This document shows, one piece after another, positions 28,036-39,139 of a DNA stretch of 64,000 nt (the first letter of the stretch is position 1; each line of letters starts with the position of its first letter). This stretch comes from Prevotella sp. OH937_COT-195 (GTDB lineage: Bacteria; Bacteroidota; Bacteroidia; Bacteroidales; Bacteroidaceae). The stretch is taken from the NCBI RefSeq assembly GCF_003932845.1, contig NZ_RQZH01000012.1, forward strand, positions 26,599 through 90,598, given 5' to 3'. Below the pieces are notes generated by a model that ran no database searches, was not told where the DNA came from, and saw only the letters and a list, made by a program, of their open reading frames with translations. The position numbers were made by a program, and so were the translations under genes.

Positions 28036-28221
28036 TTAATTTTATTAAACATCTGCATGAAACAGAATTTGTTATATGTTAATAGTCAACCGACAATCAC
28101 AAATTTACACATAATATTTGTAAAACGATTGCATTATGGTGGAAAAGTTTAATTTTCTTCCCCATATTCTCTACACTGTAACATTATGTCACAATAAATA
28201 AATGTGTCCTCCTTTGGAAAA

Positions 28222-28266
28222 ATAAAAGCCATACCTACACCGCAAGAGGTAAGATATGGCTTTTAT
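28222..28266 (-). terminator. Terminator of the ATP synthase operon
   Basis: ATAAAAGCCATA (28222-28233) pairs with TATGGCTTTTAT (28255-28266), 12 bp. On the minus strand the stem is followed by a T-rich TTTTATTTTT, giving an intrinsic terminator 18 bp after atpG. The intergenic region (28003-28284) holds nothing else recognised. Confidence 0.8.
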
Positions 28267-28284
28267 ATATTTATTCGTTGACAT

Positions 28285-29253
28285 CTAATTTACAGATCCG
28301 CCTACAATGTCAAGAAGTTCGCTCGTAATTGCTTGCTGCCTGCTCTTGTTGTATTGTAAGTTCAACTCGCGCAATATTTCGTCTGCATTATCGGTCGCAG
28401 TCTGCATGGCCACCATACGTGCGGCATGTTCGGACGCTATGGAATCGAGTAATGCGGTGTAGAGCATAAGGTGTGCAAGTTTCGGAATAAGTTTGTTCAT
28501 CACTGATGCAATATCCGGTTCAACTATGAAATTGTCATTAATCGGTACGGCATCGTTCTCACTCCTCTTCGCTCCTTGATTCATGTCGCGTTGACGCAGG
28601 TATTCCACTGCTTCACGAGTTGCGACATTCGATTTCAAGTCACGTTCTTTGTCGGTTGTGAGTTCGCTCTCAATGTCAATTGGCAAAAATGTCTTTCGAG
28701 TGAGTATCTGTGAACCTGCGCTCTTAAAATGATGATAAATCATTTCCACGCGGTCTATCTCTCCTCGGCTATACATCGCTTCAAGTTCTTGTGCTATAAC
28801 GCGACAGTTTTGTGCATTCGGTTTGTCGGCAAGTGAATTGTAATTGCCGGCAATGTTGTAGCCGAGTTTCTTAACTTTCTCTGCGACTTTCCTACCTATC
28901 GGATAGACTATTATGTTCTCCTTACCAAGATGCCGGTAATCATCTAAGGCTTTTTGCATCTCTTTTATGATATTGGCATTGAAACCACCACACAAGGACG
29001 AATTGCTCGAATAAACTATCAATGCCACCCGATTCACAAGACGTTCCGCCACATATATGCTGCGTACATCAGCATCGGAAGCAAGAAAAGTCTTCAAGAT
29101 ATGCTCAAGCATTGCCTCGTATGGCAACATATTCTCAATTGCTACCTGTGCATGGTGCAACTTTGAAGAGGCAACCATCTTCATGGCACTCGTAATCTTA
29201 CGGGTGCTGTTTACACTTGCTATTCTACCTTTTATCTCTTTCAGTGACGGCAT
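28285..29253 (-). CDS. atpG: ATP synthase gamma subunit
   Basis: 322 residues from the ATG at 29253 (MPSLKEIKGRIASVNSTRKI); the TTG at 29259 would add two residues and abuts atpA. Central stalk rotor subunit of F1. The N-terminal coiled-coil helix (ITSAMKMVASSKLHHAQ) and C-terminal helix (EHAARMVAMQTATDNADEI) that form the shaft are intact, and SLCGGFNANI is conserved. It is somewhat longer than the E. coli protein (287) because of a central insertion of the kind seen in Bacteroidetes. Last gene of the operon. Confidence 0.95.
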   Translation of the reverse strand: MPSLKEIKGRIASVNSTRKITSAMKMVASSKLHHAQVAIENMLPYEAMLEHILKTFLASDADVRSIYVAERLVNRVALIVYSSNSSLCGGFNANIIKEMQKALDDYRHLGKENIIVYPIGRKVAEKVKKLGYNIAGNYNSLADKPNAQNCRVIAQELEAMYSRGEIDRVEMIYHHFKSAGSQILTRKTFLPIDIESELTTDKERDLKSNVATREAVEYLRQRDMNQGAKRSENDAVPINDNFIVEPDIASVMNKLIPKLAHLMLYTALLDSIASEHAARMVAMQTATDNADEILRELNLQYNKSRQQAITSELLDIVGGSVN

Positions 29254-29259
29254 AGGCAA

Positions 29260-30843
29260 TTATTTTTTGTATGTTTCGGCGATGTCAGCCATTGTTGATT
29301 CTATGACAGACGTCACAGAATCGTCAATCTTGCCACTTCCCAAAATTGCAATAGCTTCCGGATGTGCGGAACGCATCTTGTCAAGGAATGTGTTTTGACA
29401 TTCGCGTACTTTTTCTACGGGAACATCTGCCATCAGCCCGTGTGTTCCGCAATAAAGAATTGCGACTTGCTCGCCTACCGGCATAGGGCTGTATTGGGGC
29501 TGGATAAGCAGTTGATTATTCTTTCGTCCTCGGTCAAGTGTCATTGCCGTTACGGCATCCATGTCGCTTGAGAACTTGGAGAATGCTTCAAGCTCGCGAT
29601 ACTGAGCCTGATCTATCTTCAATGTTCCTGCAACTTTTTTCATAGACTTTATCTGTGCCGAACCTCCTACACGACTGACGGAGATACCAACGTTGATGGC
29701 AGGACGGAAGCCTTGATTAAAGAGATCGGTCTCAAGATATATCTGTCCATCAGTAATAGAAATCACGTTTGTGGGAATATATGCAGACACGTCTCCGGCC
29801 TGGGTCTCAATGATTGGCAGGGCTGTCAGCGAACCTCCACCCTTTACATGGCCTTTCATACATTTTGGCAGGTCATTCATCTGCATAGCCACTTCGTTCT
29901 GATCGTTTATGCGTGCGGCGCGCTCAAGCAGACGGCTGTGCAGATAGAAGACATCGCCAGGATATGCCTCGCGTCCTGAAGGACGACGAAGAATAAGCGA
30001 CACCTCACGGTATGCTACGGCTTGCTTTGAAAGGTCATCATATACAACGAGTGCACTCTCACCACGATCACGGAAATACTCCCCGATGGCAGCACCGGCA
30101 AACGGCGCATAATACTGCATGGCTGCCGGATCTGCAGCCGTTGCGGACACTATGATAGTGTAAGGCAATGCCCCATGTTCTTTCAAGTTTGCAACGAGTG
30201 CGGCAACAGTGGAGGCTTTCTGACCGATGGCTACATAAATACAATATACCGGCTTGCCGGCATCATAAAAACTCTTTTGGTTGATTATAGTATCAACTGC
30301 GATGGCTGTCTTTCCTGTCTGACGGTCACCAATAATTAACTCGCGCTGTCCGCGACCGATTGGAATCATCGAGTCAACGGCCTTGAGTCCGGTCTGTAAC
30401 GGTTCCTTAACCGGCTGACGATAAATCACACCGGGTGCCTTACGGTCAAGCGGCATTTCAAATGCGCCTATGAGGTCAATGTCACCGTTACCATCTATCG
30501 GCTGACCGAGCGGGTTTATAACACGTCCAAGCATATTGTCATTGACAAGTATGGAAGCAATGCGCTTGGTACGTTTTACCACTTGCCCTTCCTTTATACC
30601 GGCCGTAGGACCAAGTAACACACAACCTACGTTGTCTTCTTCCAAGTTCATCACAATGGCCATGGTGCCATTCTCGAACTCAAGCAACTCGTTAGCTTCT
30701 GCATTGCGAAGGCCATAGATACGTGCCACACCATCGCTTACGGTCAGCACCGTTCCCACTTCTTCAAAATCCTGTCCGGAACCAATACTATTTAATTGTT
30801 GGAGCAGAACCTCTGATACTTCGCTTGGTTTTATCTTATCCAT
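29260..30843 (-). CDS. atpA: ATP synthase alpha subunit
   Basis: 527 residues. Non-catalytic nucleotide-binding subunit of F1 with Walker A GDRQTGKT near residue 170, the arginine finger region ([22 protein letters not shown]) and the [14 protein letters not shown] hallmark. It starts [18 protein letters not shown], as usual for this subunit, which interacts with delta through its N-terminus. It sits between atpH and atpG. Length normal. Confidence 0.98.
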   Translation of the reverse strand: MDKIKPSEVSEVLLQQLNSIGSGQDFEEVGTVLTVSDGVARIYGLRNAEANELLEFENGTMAIVMNLEEDNVGCVLLGPTAGIKEGQVVKRTKRIASILVNDNMLGRVINPLGQPIDGNGDIDLIGAFEMPLDRKAPGVIYRQPVKEPLQTGLKAVDSMIPIGRGQRELIIGDRQTGKTAIAVDTIINQKSFYDAGKPVYCIYVAIGQKASTVAALVANLKEHGALPYTIIVSATAADPAAMQYYAPFAGAAIGEYFRDRGESALVVYDDLSKQAVAYREVSLILRRPSGREAYPGDVFYLHSRLLERAARINDQNEVAMQMNDLPKCMKGHVKGGGSLTALPIIETQAGDVSAYIPTNVISITDGQIYLETDLFNQGFRPAINVGISVSRVGGSAQIKSMKKVAGTLKIDQAQYRELEAFSKFSSDMDAVTAMTLDRGRKNNQLLIQPQYSPMPVGEQVAILYCGTHGLMADVPVEKVRECQNTFLDKMRSAHPEAIAILGSGKIDDSVTSVIESTMADIAETYKK

Positions 30844-30853
30844 TATTCTTTTT

Positions 30854-31387
30854 TTATTTCAGCGTTTTCAAGATGTCGCGCAACTTTGATTGCACAGACG
30901 CATCCATTCTATAAGTGTCATACTCAAGGATGAACCCACCTATTATTTCGGGGTTTACCTCGGTGAGAAATTCTACCGTTCCATTTGTCTTGTCCTGAAC
31001 GATTTGCCGCATTCTTTGCTCCGTAGCAGGACTTACGGTAGTAGCAGTGATAAGTTTGCCGTGGATAATATTCTTCTGCTTACGATATAAAGTTATGTAG
31101 GACGAAGCAATGAACATCATGACCATCTCTCTTCCCTCCTTGATTACCAGTTCAACAAAGTTACGTGTTAGCGGATTAATATCCACTCCGCATGCTGTTA
31201 TGAGCAATTGTTTCTTTGTTTCCTTATTTAAGGTAGGGTTGTTTATGGTATGACGTAATTTAGGAACATCAACAAATGATTTTGTCAATGCCGCCATATC
31301 GTTATACACATTTTTGTCGCATCCGTTCTGTATGGAACTCTTCAACAGAGCACGCGCATAGCGAATAGAAATGACGCCTATATCCAT
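30854..31387 (-). CDS. atpH: ATP synthase delta subunit (OSCP)
   Basis: 177 residues. Connects the peripheral stalk to the top of F1. The N-terminal six-helix domain ([13 protein letters not shown]) and a beta-containing C-terminal domain ([19 protein letters not shown], then [20 protein letters not shown]) match the family. The KL/ATTVSPA stretch is a typical signature position. Operon neighbours atpF (9-bp gap) and atpA (10 bp). Confidence 0.93.
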   Translation of the reverse strand: MDIGVISIRYARALLKSSIQNGCDKNVYNDMAALTKSFVDVPKLRHTINNPTLNKETKKQLLITACGVDINPLTRNFVELVIKEGREMVMMFIASSYITLYRKQKNIIHGKLITATTVSPATEQRMRQIVQDKTNGTVEFLTEVNPEIIGGFILEYDTYRMDASVQSKLRDILKTLK

Positions 31388-31396
31388 ATCCTACAA

Positions 31397-31915
31397 TTAT
31401 TTATCATTAGAAGACAACTCATCCAGCAACTTATCAACATATTTCATCTGCTCTGCCTCGCCGGAAAGACGTTCACGCAATATCTTCTCGGCAACGGAAA
31501 CACTGAGTTCGGCAACCAACTTACGGATGTCGCTTATCGCACTCTGTTTTTCTGCCTCAATCTGTGCTTTCGCCTCAGATATTATGCGTACTCCTTCCTC
31601 ACGAGCCTTCTCTCGGGCTTGCTCAACGATGGCTTCACGAGTGGTAGCTGCCTCAGAAAGTATCTGAGCCTGACGCTCGCGTGCCTCTTTTAGCAAGGAT
31701 TCGCCTTCCTGCTGAATATTGGCAAGTTTCTCATTGGCATCATGTGCCTTACGAAGGCTTTCGTCTATATATGCCTTTCGTTCTTCTACCATTTTGGTGA
31801 TAACGGGAAATCCGTATTTTGCCAAAAAATAGAAGATTACGAGAAATGCCAAAAGCATCCAGAAGAGAAGTCCCAAATCCGGAGTGAGTATGGATGGCAA
31901 ATTCTGAAAATCCAT
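31397..31915 (-). CDS. atpF: ATP synthase b subunit
   Basis: 172 residues from the ATG at 31915 (MDFQNLPSILTPDLGLLFWM); a TTG two codons upstream is less likely. One N-terminal transmembrane helix (LGLLFWMLLAFLVIFYFLA) followed by a long charged coiled coil (about 40-155) that forms the peripheral stalk. Only one b-type gene is present, so the stalk is a homodimer. Follows atpE by 91 bp, leaving room for a leader. Confidence 0.95.
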   Translation of the reverse strand: MDFQNLPSILTPDLGLLFWMLLAFLVIFYFLAKYGFPVITKMVEERKAYIDESLRKAHDANEKLANIQQEGESLLKEARERQAQILSEAATTREAIVEQAREKAREEGVRIISEAKAQIEAEKQSAISDIRKLVAELSVSVAEKILRERLSGEAEQMKYVDKLLDELSSNDK

Positions 31916-32005
31916 TTGCAATTAGTTGTTGTTGAGATTAATAATATTAAAGGTTTCACTTGTCGGAATCGATTATACACATCATCGACTCCTATACATT
32001 ACGCC

Positions 32006-32245
32006 TTATTTTATAAGGAATGCACAAGCAACCACAGCAAACAAGGCGACACCCTCTATAAATGCAGATGTCAGAATCATGTTTGTCTGAATCTTACTTG
32101 TTGCCTCCGGCTGGCGGGCGATAGCGTCCATTGCACTGCTACCAATCTTACCAATACCCATACCTGCACCAATTGTTGCGATACCTGCACCAAGACTGCA
32201 ACCTAATGCACCAAGTCCTTCTGCTGCCAATAATAATGAAATCAT
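32006..32245 (-). CDS. atpE: ATP synthase c subunit
   Basis: 79 residues, two hydrophobic helices with a polar loop (AIARQPEATSKIQ), forming the membrane rotor ring. The ion-binding carboxylate is the Glu in SAFIEGVAL of helix 2. Na+-type rings have Ser or Thr after this Glu and a Gln in helix 1; here it is Gly and no such Gln is seen, so proton coupling is inferred. The gene lies between atpB and atpF in the operon. Confidence 0.95.
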   Translation of the reverse strand: MISLLLAAEGLGALGCSLGAGIATIGAGMGIGKIGSSAMDAIARQPEATSKIQTNMILTSAFIEGVALFAVVACAFLIK

Positions 32246-32305
32246 AATCTTAATTTTTTTAATTGTTATTAATAAATATTTTTATTTTCGTTTTTTACTT
32301 ATAGT

Positions 32306-33337
32306 TTATGAACTGTGATGCTCCGGATGTGCCAATCCTATGAACACAGCCGAAAGCAATGTGAAGACATATGCTTGTACGAAAGCAACAAGTAATTCCA
32401 CACAATTCATAAAGAGAAGCATTATTACACTGAAAAGGTTTAATCCTATGCCCATGCCGACTCCCAATGTCCATCCGAGGAATATCACACATGTGAAACT
32501 CAATATTATGGCATGTCCTGCCATCATGTTGGCAAAAAGACGTACCATGAGGGCAAACGGCTTTGTGAATATACCTACCAATTCAATTACCGGAATCAAT
32601 GGCACCGGATATGCTTTTAGGAAGAATGGTACTTCCGGCCATAAAATTTCTTTCCAATATTCTTTACTGCCGAAAATATTAACCATCAACATTGTACATA
32701 TTGCAAGAAAGAAAGTAACATTGATATTACCTGTAACGTTGGCACCTCCCGGGAAAACAGGAAGCAGTCCGAGAAGATTTGTAACGAGTATGAAAAAGAA
32801 TACCGTAAGCAAGTAGGGAGCGTACTTCTTGTAATGTTTCTCGCCAACGCATCCCTTTACGACATCATCATGAATTGTCATGACTATCATTTCCATTGCA
32901 CCGACAAAGCCTCTTGGTGCCTCACTCGTGCAGTCACGTTTCTTGTACCACTTTGCAACACTCAGGAAAACAACAATAAGAATTATTGCCACTATCCAAA
33001 TCTGACAAACCGATTTAGTCATGCTTAAATCAAGCGGTCGTCTTACTGTTCCATCAGACATTTTCTCAAATATCTTACCATGGTGAGACTCATCGAAAAA
33101 CAATTTCCCATGTTTCACAATTCCCTCAGATGTGCCGAAGAACCACCCGTCCTCCCCATACACAATAATTGGTAATGGCACACTTAGACTTCCGGCAATA
33201 TGCCATTCGTAGGCATCTGACATGTGATGAAGCACAATCTCCGGTATGTCTATGGTCTTCTCTTTTTCTCCGGCAAAGAGATTTATGGGTAGTATCACAA
33301 ATGCCCAAACAAGTAAAATAGACTTGAAGTGATTCAT
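32306..33337 (-). CDS. atpB: ATP synthase a subunit, with N-terminal signal-like extension
   Basis: 343 residues, longer than E. coli (271). It begins with a cleavable-looking signal (MNHFKSILLVWAFVILPINLFAG) and an approximately 100-residue periplasmic stretch before the first channel helix; Bacteroidetes a subunits commonly have this. The channel region contains KPFALMVRLFANMMAGHAII, with the essential Arg that faces the c ring, and ends with FTLLSAVFIGLAHPEHHSS. Forms the ion half-channels. Confidence 0.94.
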   Translation of the reverse strand: MNHFKSILLVWAFVILPINLFAGEKEKTIDIPEIVLHHMSDAYEWHIAGSLSVPLPIIVYGEDGWFFGTSEGIVKHGKLFFDESHHGKIFEKMSDGTVRRPLDLSMTKSVCQIWIVAIILIVVFLSVAKWYKKRDCTSEAPRGFVGAMEMIVMTIHDDVVKGCVGEKHYKKYAPYLLTVFFFILVTNLLGLLPVFPGGANVTGNINVTFFLAICTMLMVNIFGSKEYWKEILWPEVPFFLKAYPVPLIPVIELVGIFTKPFALMVRLFANMMAGHAIILSFTCVIFLGWTLGVGMGIGLNLFSVIMLLFMNCVELLVAFVQAYVFTLLSAVFIGLAHPEHHSS

Positions 33338-33375
33338 GTATTATATAATTAATAGAGTTGTTAACTTGAAAAGAT

Positions 33376-33771
33376 TTATTGACGGTTAGTAACTTTAGAG
33401 AAGTAAATGGTATGAAACCCGACCATTACGAGGTAGAATACCATGAACACCAACACATAAGGGAACATGGCATCCCTGCCAACTACCAAGAAACAAATGA
33501 ACATCGTGAAAAGTGCCAATACCATACGTAAGCCTGATACCACAGAATAAAGTGTCGTAAGAGACTCTTTATTGTTTATGGAAATCCATCTCCACAAAAA
33601 TGCAAACGACAACATGAACACAACAGAGAAGCAGGTGCTTACCCATATCGGTGCTGTCATATTCCATTCCGGTCGGAGTGCAGAAACAAGAAGAGCGATT
33701 GTCAAAAGTACTATGACAATGCAAGAACCTATTCCCACATAGTGTTTGGCAACTTTGTCAACGTCCATCAT
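33376..33771 (-). CDS. Small four-helix membrane protein in the atp operon (AtpI-like place)
   Basis: 131 residues with four predicted transmembrane helices (about 12-29, 36-58, 74-96, 104-124), e.g. YVGIGSCIVIVLLTIALLVS. It occupies the position between atpC and atpB where other operons carry atpI or similar assembly proteins, but shows no motif I can assign to AtpI. Its ATG overlaps the atpC stop by 4 bp (ATGA), so expression is coupled. Role in c-ring assembly or ion supply is a guess from context. Confidence 0.75.
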   Translation of the reverse strand: MMDVDKVAKHYVGIGSCIVIVLLTIALLVSALRPEWNMTAPIWVSTCFSVVFMLSFAFLWRWISINNKESLTTLYSVVSGLRMVLALFTMFICFLVVGRDAMFPYVLVFMVFYLVMVGFHTIYFSKVTNRQ

Positions 33772-34007
33772 ACCTCTATACAGATATTGACATCATTTTT
33801 TTGTACGGATACAAAACCTCCTTGTATGTCAAGACGTTTGCTTCCTTCTATTCCGACATAAGTCAAAGTTCCGCATTCTAAAGACGATATTATGGGGGCG
33901 TGGTTAACCAATATTTCAAATTCTCCTGCCGTACCCGGTACCGTCACGCTTTCTACTTCTCCCTCAAATTCCACCCTTTCGGGTGAAACAATTTTAAGTT
34001 TCAGCAT
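33768..34007 (-). CDS. atpC: ATP synthase epsilon subunit, short form
   Basis: 79 residues from the ATG at 34007 (MLKLKIVSPERVEFEGEVES). Only the N-terminal beta-sandwich domain is present (GTAGEFEILVNHAPIISSLECGTL); the C-terminal helical hairpin that inhibits ATP hydrolysis in E. coli is absent. This seems normal for Bacteroidetes, so it is not called truncated. Lies 46 bp after atpD and overlaps the small membrane protein gene. Confidence 0.93.
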   Translation of the reverse strand: MLKLKIVSPERVEFEGEVESVTVPGTAGEFEILVNHAPIISSLECGTLTYVGIEGSKRLDIQGGFVSVQKNDVNICIEV

Positions 34008-34052
34008 CAAATTTAATCTTTATCTTTAAACTTTAATCCTTGATTACAAAGT

Positions 34053-35582
<1,530 letters not shown>

Positions 35583-35619
35583 TTATATATATTTAAGAGT
35601 TAAGCAAGTAATAATGGTG

Positions 35620-35627
35620 CAAAATTA
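35620..35627 (-). promoter_or_regulatory. -7 box for the ATP synthase operon
   Basis: Minus-strand TAATTTTG followed by CAC, 41 bp before the atpD ATG. Confidence 0.7.
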
Positions 35628-35701
35628 ATTAATTAATTCTTCATGGACAAATTTTTTACTTATAAAATCCATATTATGATTTTTTGCAAGTCGCAATACA
35701 T

Positions 35702-36679
35702 TTATATGCTCAATTCATCAAGCACTTTTATGAGTTTCTTGTCAAATGGTTTATCACTTCTGATTGCTTCGTTGAAAGGCACATATACAACTTCATTATA
35801 CCTCACTCCAATCATCACATTCCTTTGTCCCTGAATTATTGCTTCTATTGCTCCCACTCCGGTTCGCGCAGCGAGTACACGGTCGTGTGCCGTTGGTCTG
35901 CCTCCTCTTTGCAAATGTCCTAATATTGACACCCGGACATCATAGTCTGGGAATTCTTTCCGTACACGATCTGCATAATACAACGCACCACATTTCTTAC
36001 TTTCAGACACGATAACGATGCAACTCTTTTTCGACTTTCTTATACCTCTTTTCATAAAACGAGACAACTGGTCAACATCGGTGGAATCCTCAGGAATAAT
36101 TGCTGCCTCTGCCCCACTTGCTATTGCGCTGTTCTGCGCAAGAAAACCAGCATCTCTTCCCATTACCTCAATAAAGAAAATGCGTTCATGACTTTGCGCA
36201 GTATCTCTTATACGGTCAACACACTCCATAATTGTATTCATCGTGGTGTCGTATCCGATAGTTGAATCAGTTCCATAAAGGTCATTATCTATTGTACCCG
36301 GCAGTCCTATACAGCAAACATCATATTCTTCTGCAAAAATGCGCGCACCTGTCAATGAGCCGTTGCCTCCTATAATCACGAGTGCATCTATACCTTCTTT
36401 TTGCATGTTTTCGTATGCTTTCTTCCTGCCTTCCGGTTTCATAAATTCGTTTGACCGTGCCGTTTTTAGTATTGTCCCTCCCATCATTATGATACCGGAA
36501 ACGTTCTCGGTCGTAAAATCATGTATCTCTCCATTAATCAATCCATCCCAACCCCGGTATATACCTTTTATATTAAAACCGTTATATATTCCTGCACGTG
36601 TCACGGCACGTATGGCAGCATTCATTCCGGGAGCATCTCCGCCGGATGTAAGCACGCCAATAGTTTTTATCCTACTCAT
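35702..36679 (-). CDS. pfkA: 6-phosphofructokinase (ATP-type)
   Basis: 325 residues. Phosphorylates fructose 6-phosphate in glycolysis. ATP site [14 protein letters not shown] near the N-terminus, catalytic GLPGTIDND (Asp in TIDND), and the MGRDAGFLA segment binding substrate. G-rather-than-polar residues follow the ATP-dependent form. Works opposite to fbp (11.4 kb). Lies 22 bp downstream of the NhaD-type gene, same strand, so it may be cotranscribed with it. Confidence 0.96.
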   Translation of the reverse strand: MSRIKTIGVLTSGGDAPGMNAAIRAVTRAGIYNGFNIKGIYRGWDGLINGEIHDFTTENVSGIIMMGGTILKTARSNEFMKPEGRKKAYENMQKEGIDALVIIGGNGSLTGARIFAEEYDVCCIGLPGTIDNDLYGTDSTIGYDTTMNTIMECVDRIRDTAQSHERIFFIEVMGRDAGFLAQNSAIASGAEAAIIPEDSTDVDQLSRFMKRGIRKSKKSCIVIVSESKKCGALYYADRVRKEFPDYDVRVSILGHLQRGGRPTAHDRVLAARTGVGAIEAIIQGQRNVMIGVRYNEVVYVPFNEAIRSDKPFDKKLIKVLDELSI

Positions 36680-36701
36680 TGCATTATTATTTTCAAAATA
36701 A

Positions 36702-38099
36702 CTATAATGTCATTATCATAATGACAAACATTCCTATAATCCATGCCATAAACGACATGAGACCTACGTTTCTCAGATACCATCCCACATGTATGCGTTC
36801 CATTTTCATTAATGCCAATCCGCTTAGCGAGCCGGTAAGCATAAAATTTCCTCCCATTGCCGTACTATATGCTATTACTTTCCAGTAATTACCGTTTTGA
36901 ACAAACGATGCCATATAGTCTGCATCTGTCCATCTGTTCAATGCTTCGGCATCAACAATCGGATATAGCGATATGAAACTTAATGATGTTGCAAAAGAAT
37001 CCACCATACTGCTCATTACAGCAGCCATGGCACTTACTATCCATATATTATGTATCTGATAATCTATATTTCGCGCCTGCCAACTCAAAGCGCCAGTCTC
37101 ATATACCACCCCGACCGCAAGCATCATACCCATGACAAAAAGCATCATCTGTATAACTCCATACTGAAGTACACGCGGCATTCTGCGCTGTATCATCTTG
37201 TCAACATTCATAAGTTTGCGGTTCACAATTTCATTTACTATCCACAAAAGCGACAGTACGCAAAGTGCCCCTATAAACGGACTCAACTTGGTTATGTTGT
37301 GGAATGTGGGTATGAACCAAAGTCCGCCTATACCCACAAAAAGCATCATTATGCGCTGCCATCTTGATAAGTTGGTATCGTCTCCTCTATAAGGTAAGAC
37401 CCATTCAATACTGATTCTTTCCGGAAGCATTCTGCCCAACATAAATACCGGCAATGCGCATGAAACGAGGCATGGAATTGCCAATGATGCCGAGAACCTC
37501 GATGCCGTAACTGCGCCATTATTCCATAAAAGTAAGCCTGTCGGATCTCCGATGACGGTCAATGCACCTCCACAATTTGCCGCCAATACTATTGCACACC
37601 CATATATTATCCGATGACGGCGGTTTGGTATCAAACCGTGCATCACTACGAGCATCATTGTAGTAGTGGTTATATTGTCAAGATTTGCAGAAACGACAAA
37701 TGTTATTCCGGTCATCATCCATAGCAGTTTCCTACTATTCCGTGTTTTCATCAATTCTGTAAGGAAATCGAAACAACCATTATTGTTAAGTATCTCCACA
37801 ATAGTCATGGTGGCAAGTAGAAACAATACTATTTCCGCTCCTCTACCTACATATTTCAAAAAAATGTTTTGTGCGATATAGTGTTTAACCGCAGTACTTG
37901 TGGGAATTGCTCCACCGAGAAAATCAATATATTCGGCTGAGTGCTGACTCATCACAAAATCTGTTCCGTAACAGATATACAACACCCAACCCACAGCCGC
38001 TGCAAAGATGGCTATTGCCGTCTTATTGACTTTTGTGAGGTTTGATGTGGCTATCAAAAGATAACTCAAAATCAATATAGTTACGATTATCAGTGTCAT
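36702..38099 (-). CDS. nhaD: NhaD-type Na+/H+ antiporter
   Basis: 465 residues with about 11-13 transmembrane helices. NhaD hallmark sequences: [72 protein letters not shown] and [18 protein letters not shown]. Exports Na+ in exchange for H+ at the inner membrane. The ion specificity is by family only. The promoter box is only 9 bp from the ATG, giving a very short leader. Confidence 0.88.
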   Translation of the reverse strand: MTLIIVTILILSYLLIATSNLTKVNKTAIAIFAAAVGWVLYICYGTDFVMSQHSAEYIDFLGGAIPTSTAVKHYIAQNIFLKYVGRGAEIVLFLLATMTIVEILNNNGCFDFLTELMKTRNSRKLLWMMTGITFVVSANLDNITTTTMMLVVMHGLIPNRRHRIIYGCAIVLAANCGGALTVIGDPTGLLLWNNGAVTASRFSASLAIPCLVSCALPVFMLGRMLPERISIEWVLPYRGDDTNLSRWQRIMMLFVGIGGLWFIPTFHNITKLSPFIGALCVLSLLWIVNEIVNRKLMNVDKMIQRRMPRVLQYGVIQMMLFVMGMMLAVGVVYETGALSWQARNIDYQIHNIWIVSAMAAVMSSMVDSFATSLSFISLYPIVDAEALNRWTDADYMASFVQNGNYWKVIAYSTAMGGNFMLTGSLSGLALMKMERIHVGWYLRNVGLMSFMAWIIGMFVIMIMTL

Positions 38100-38107
38100 T
38101 TCAACCG

Positions 38108-38115
38108 CAAAATTA
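38108..38115 (-). promoter_or_regulatory. -7 box for nhaD, very near the start
   Basis: Minus-strand TAATTTTG; its last base is 9 nt from the nhaD ATG, so the leader would be only a few nucleotides. Confidence 0.5.
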
Positions 38116-38155
38116 CCATTTTCTTGTCGAAACTCAAAGTTTTATCTGACATTTT

Positions 38156-39139
38156 TCAAATTCTTCCAATAAGTTTCTTTAAAGTGAAGTAAATTTCTTC
38201 TTGAAGACGAAATAATTTCCAAGAGAAACGCAGGGGCATATATCCGAATTTGTGTTTCAATGCAAAGTCAATCTTGTCAGTTTCAATAGTTTCCCACACA
38301 CGTTTAATCTCATTGATACCGAAATCGGCTTCTTCTCTTTTCAATCGATTGCGGTTAACGAAATAAAACATATATGTATCTACTACCACAAGCCATCTTA
38401 CTTTTTCATACATCCGCATCACTTTGTCGTCAACACCCATAAGCGTGAGTTGTCTTTTCATCGATTCATTTGCTTTCATGTAATCAAACCGTCTTACGCT
38501 TGGCTTATGGGTAACCGACATTTCGTTTTTATAATAAAAGTAAATTCCGTCGCAGCATCTCACTTCCTTTGAATTGAAGTAATGTATTCTCGTTGTGTTG
38601 TCATCACTATATGCGCGGCAAGTTTCGTCATAAGGATATCGTTTGTGAAGCGGCATGCGTGTCATGTAACAGCCGTGTATCTTCCAAGTAAGGGAAGCCT
38701 CGAAAGCCTCATATCCTGTCATAAAGTCAAAGTGTGACATAGGGTAATTCTCTTCCACTTCTCCGTCAACCATTCTCACATGAAACAGAACGCAATCTGT
38801 ACGCGGATTGTCATCGAACACGCACAAAGCCTTTTCCAATGCGTCTTCAGACAAACGGTCGTCACTGTCAAGGAAGCATACAAAATCTCCTGTAGCTTCT
38901 GCAAGTCCTTTGTTACGCGCCATCGCCGAACCTTTGTTTTCAGTATGCTTGAAAACTCTTATCCTGTTATCATTTCTTGCATATTCACATAACAGGTCAA
39001 AAGAGTCATCGGTGGAACAATCATCTACACACAGTATCTCTATGTCGTTATGTGTTTGGGCAATAAGCGAGTCAAGGCATCTTGCAATAGTCTTCCCGGC
39101 ATTATAAACCGCCACCAATACACTAACTTTCCCCATCAT
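38156..39139 (-). CDS. Family 2 glycosyltransferase (polysaccharide cluster)
   Basis: 327 residues, GT-A fold. N-terminal KVSVLVAVYNAGKTIARCLDS, then VDDCSTDDS and SGDF-type FVCFLDSDDRLS carry the metal-binding DxD (DSDD, about residues 95-98). C-terminal part is variable and basic. Transfers an unknown sugar during polysaccharide building. It overlaps the flippase gene's end by 17 bp, which argues for one transcript with it. The start is the ATG at 39139 or the next codon at 39136. Confidence 0.88.
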   Translation of the reverse strand: MMGKVSVLVAVYNAGKTIARCLDSLIAQTHNDIEILCVDDCSTDDSFDLLCEYARNDNRIRVFKHTENKGSAMARNKGLAEATGDFVCFLDSDDRLSEDALEKALCVFDDNPRTDCVLFHVRMVDGEVEENYPMSHFDFMTGYEAFEASLTWKIHGCYMTRMPLHKRYPYDETCRAYSDDNTTRIHYFNSKEVRCCDGIYFYYKNEMSVTHKPSVRRFDYMKANESMKRQLTLMGVDDKVMRMYEKVRWLVVVDTYMFYFVNRNRLKREEADFGINEIKRVWETIETDKIDFALKHKFGYMPLRFSWKLFRLQEEIYFTLKKLIGRI

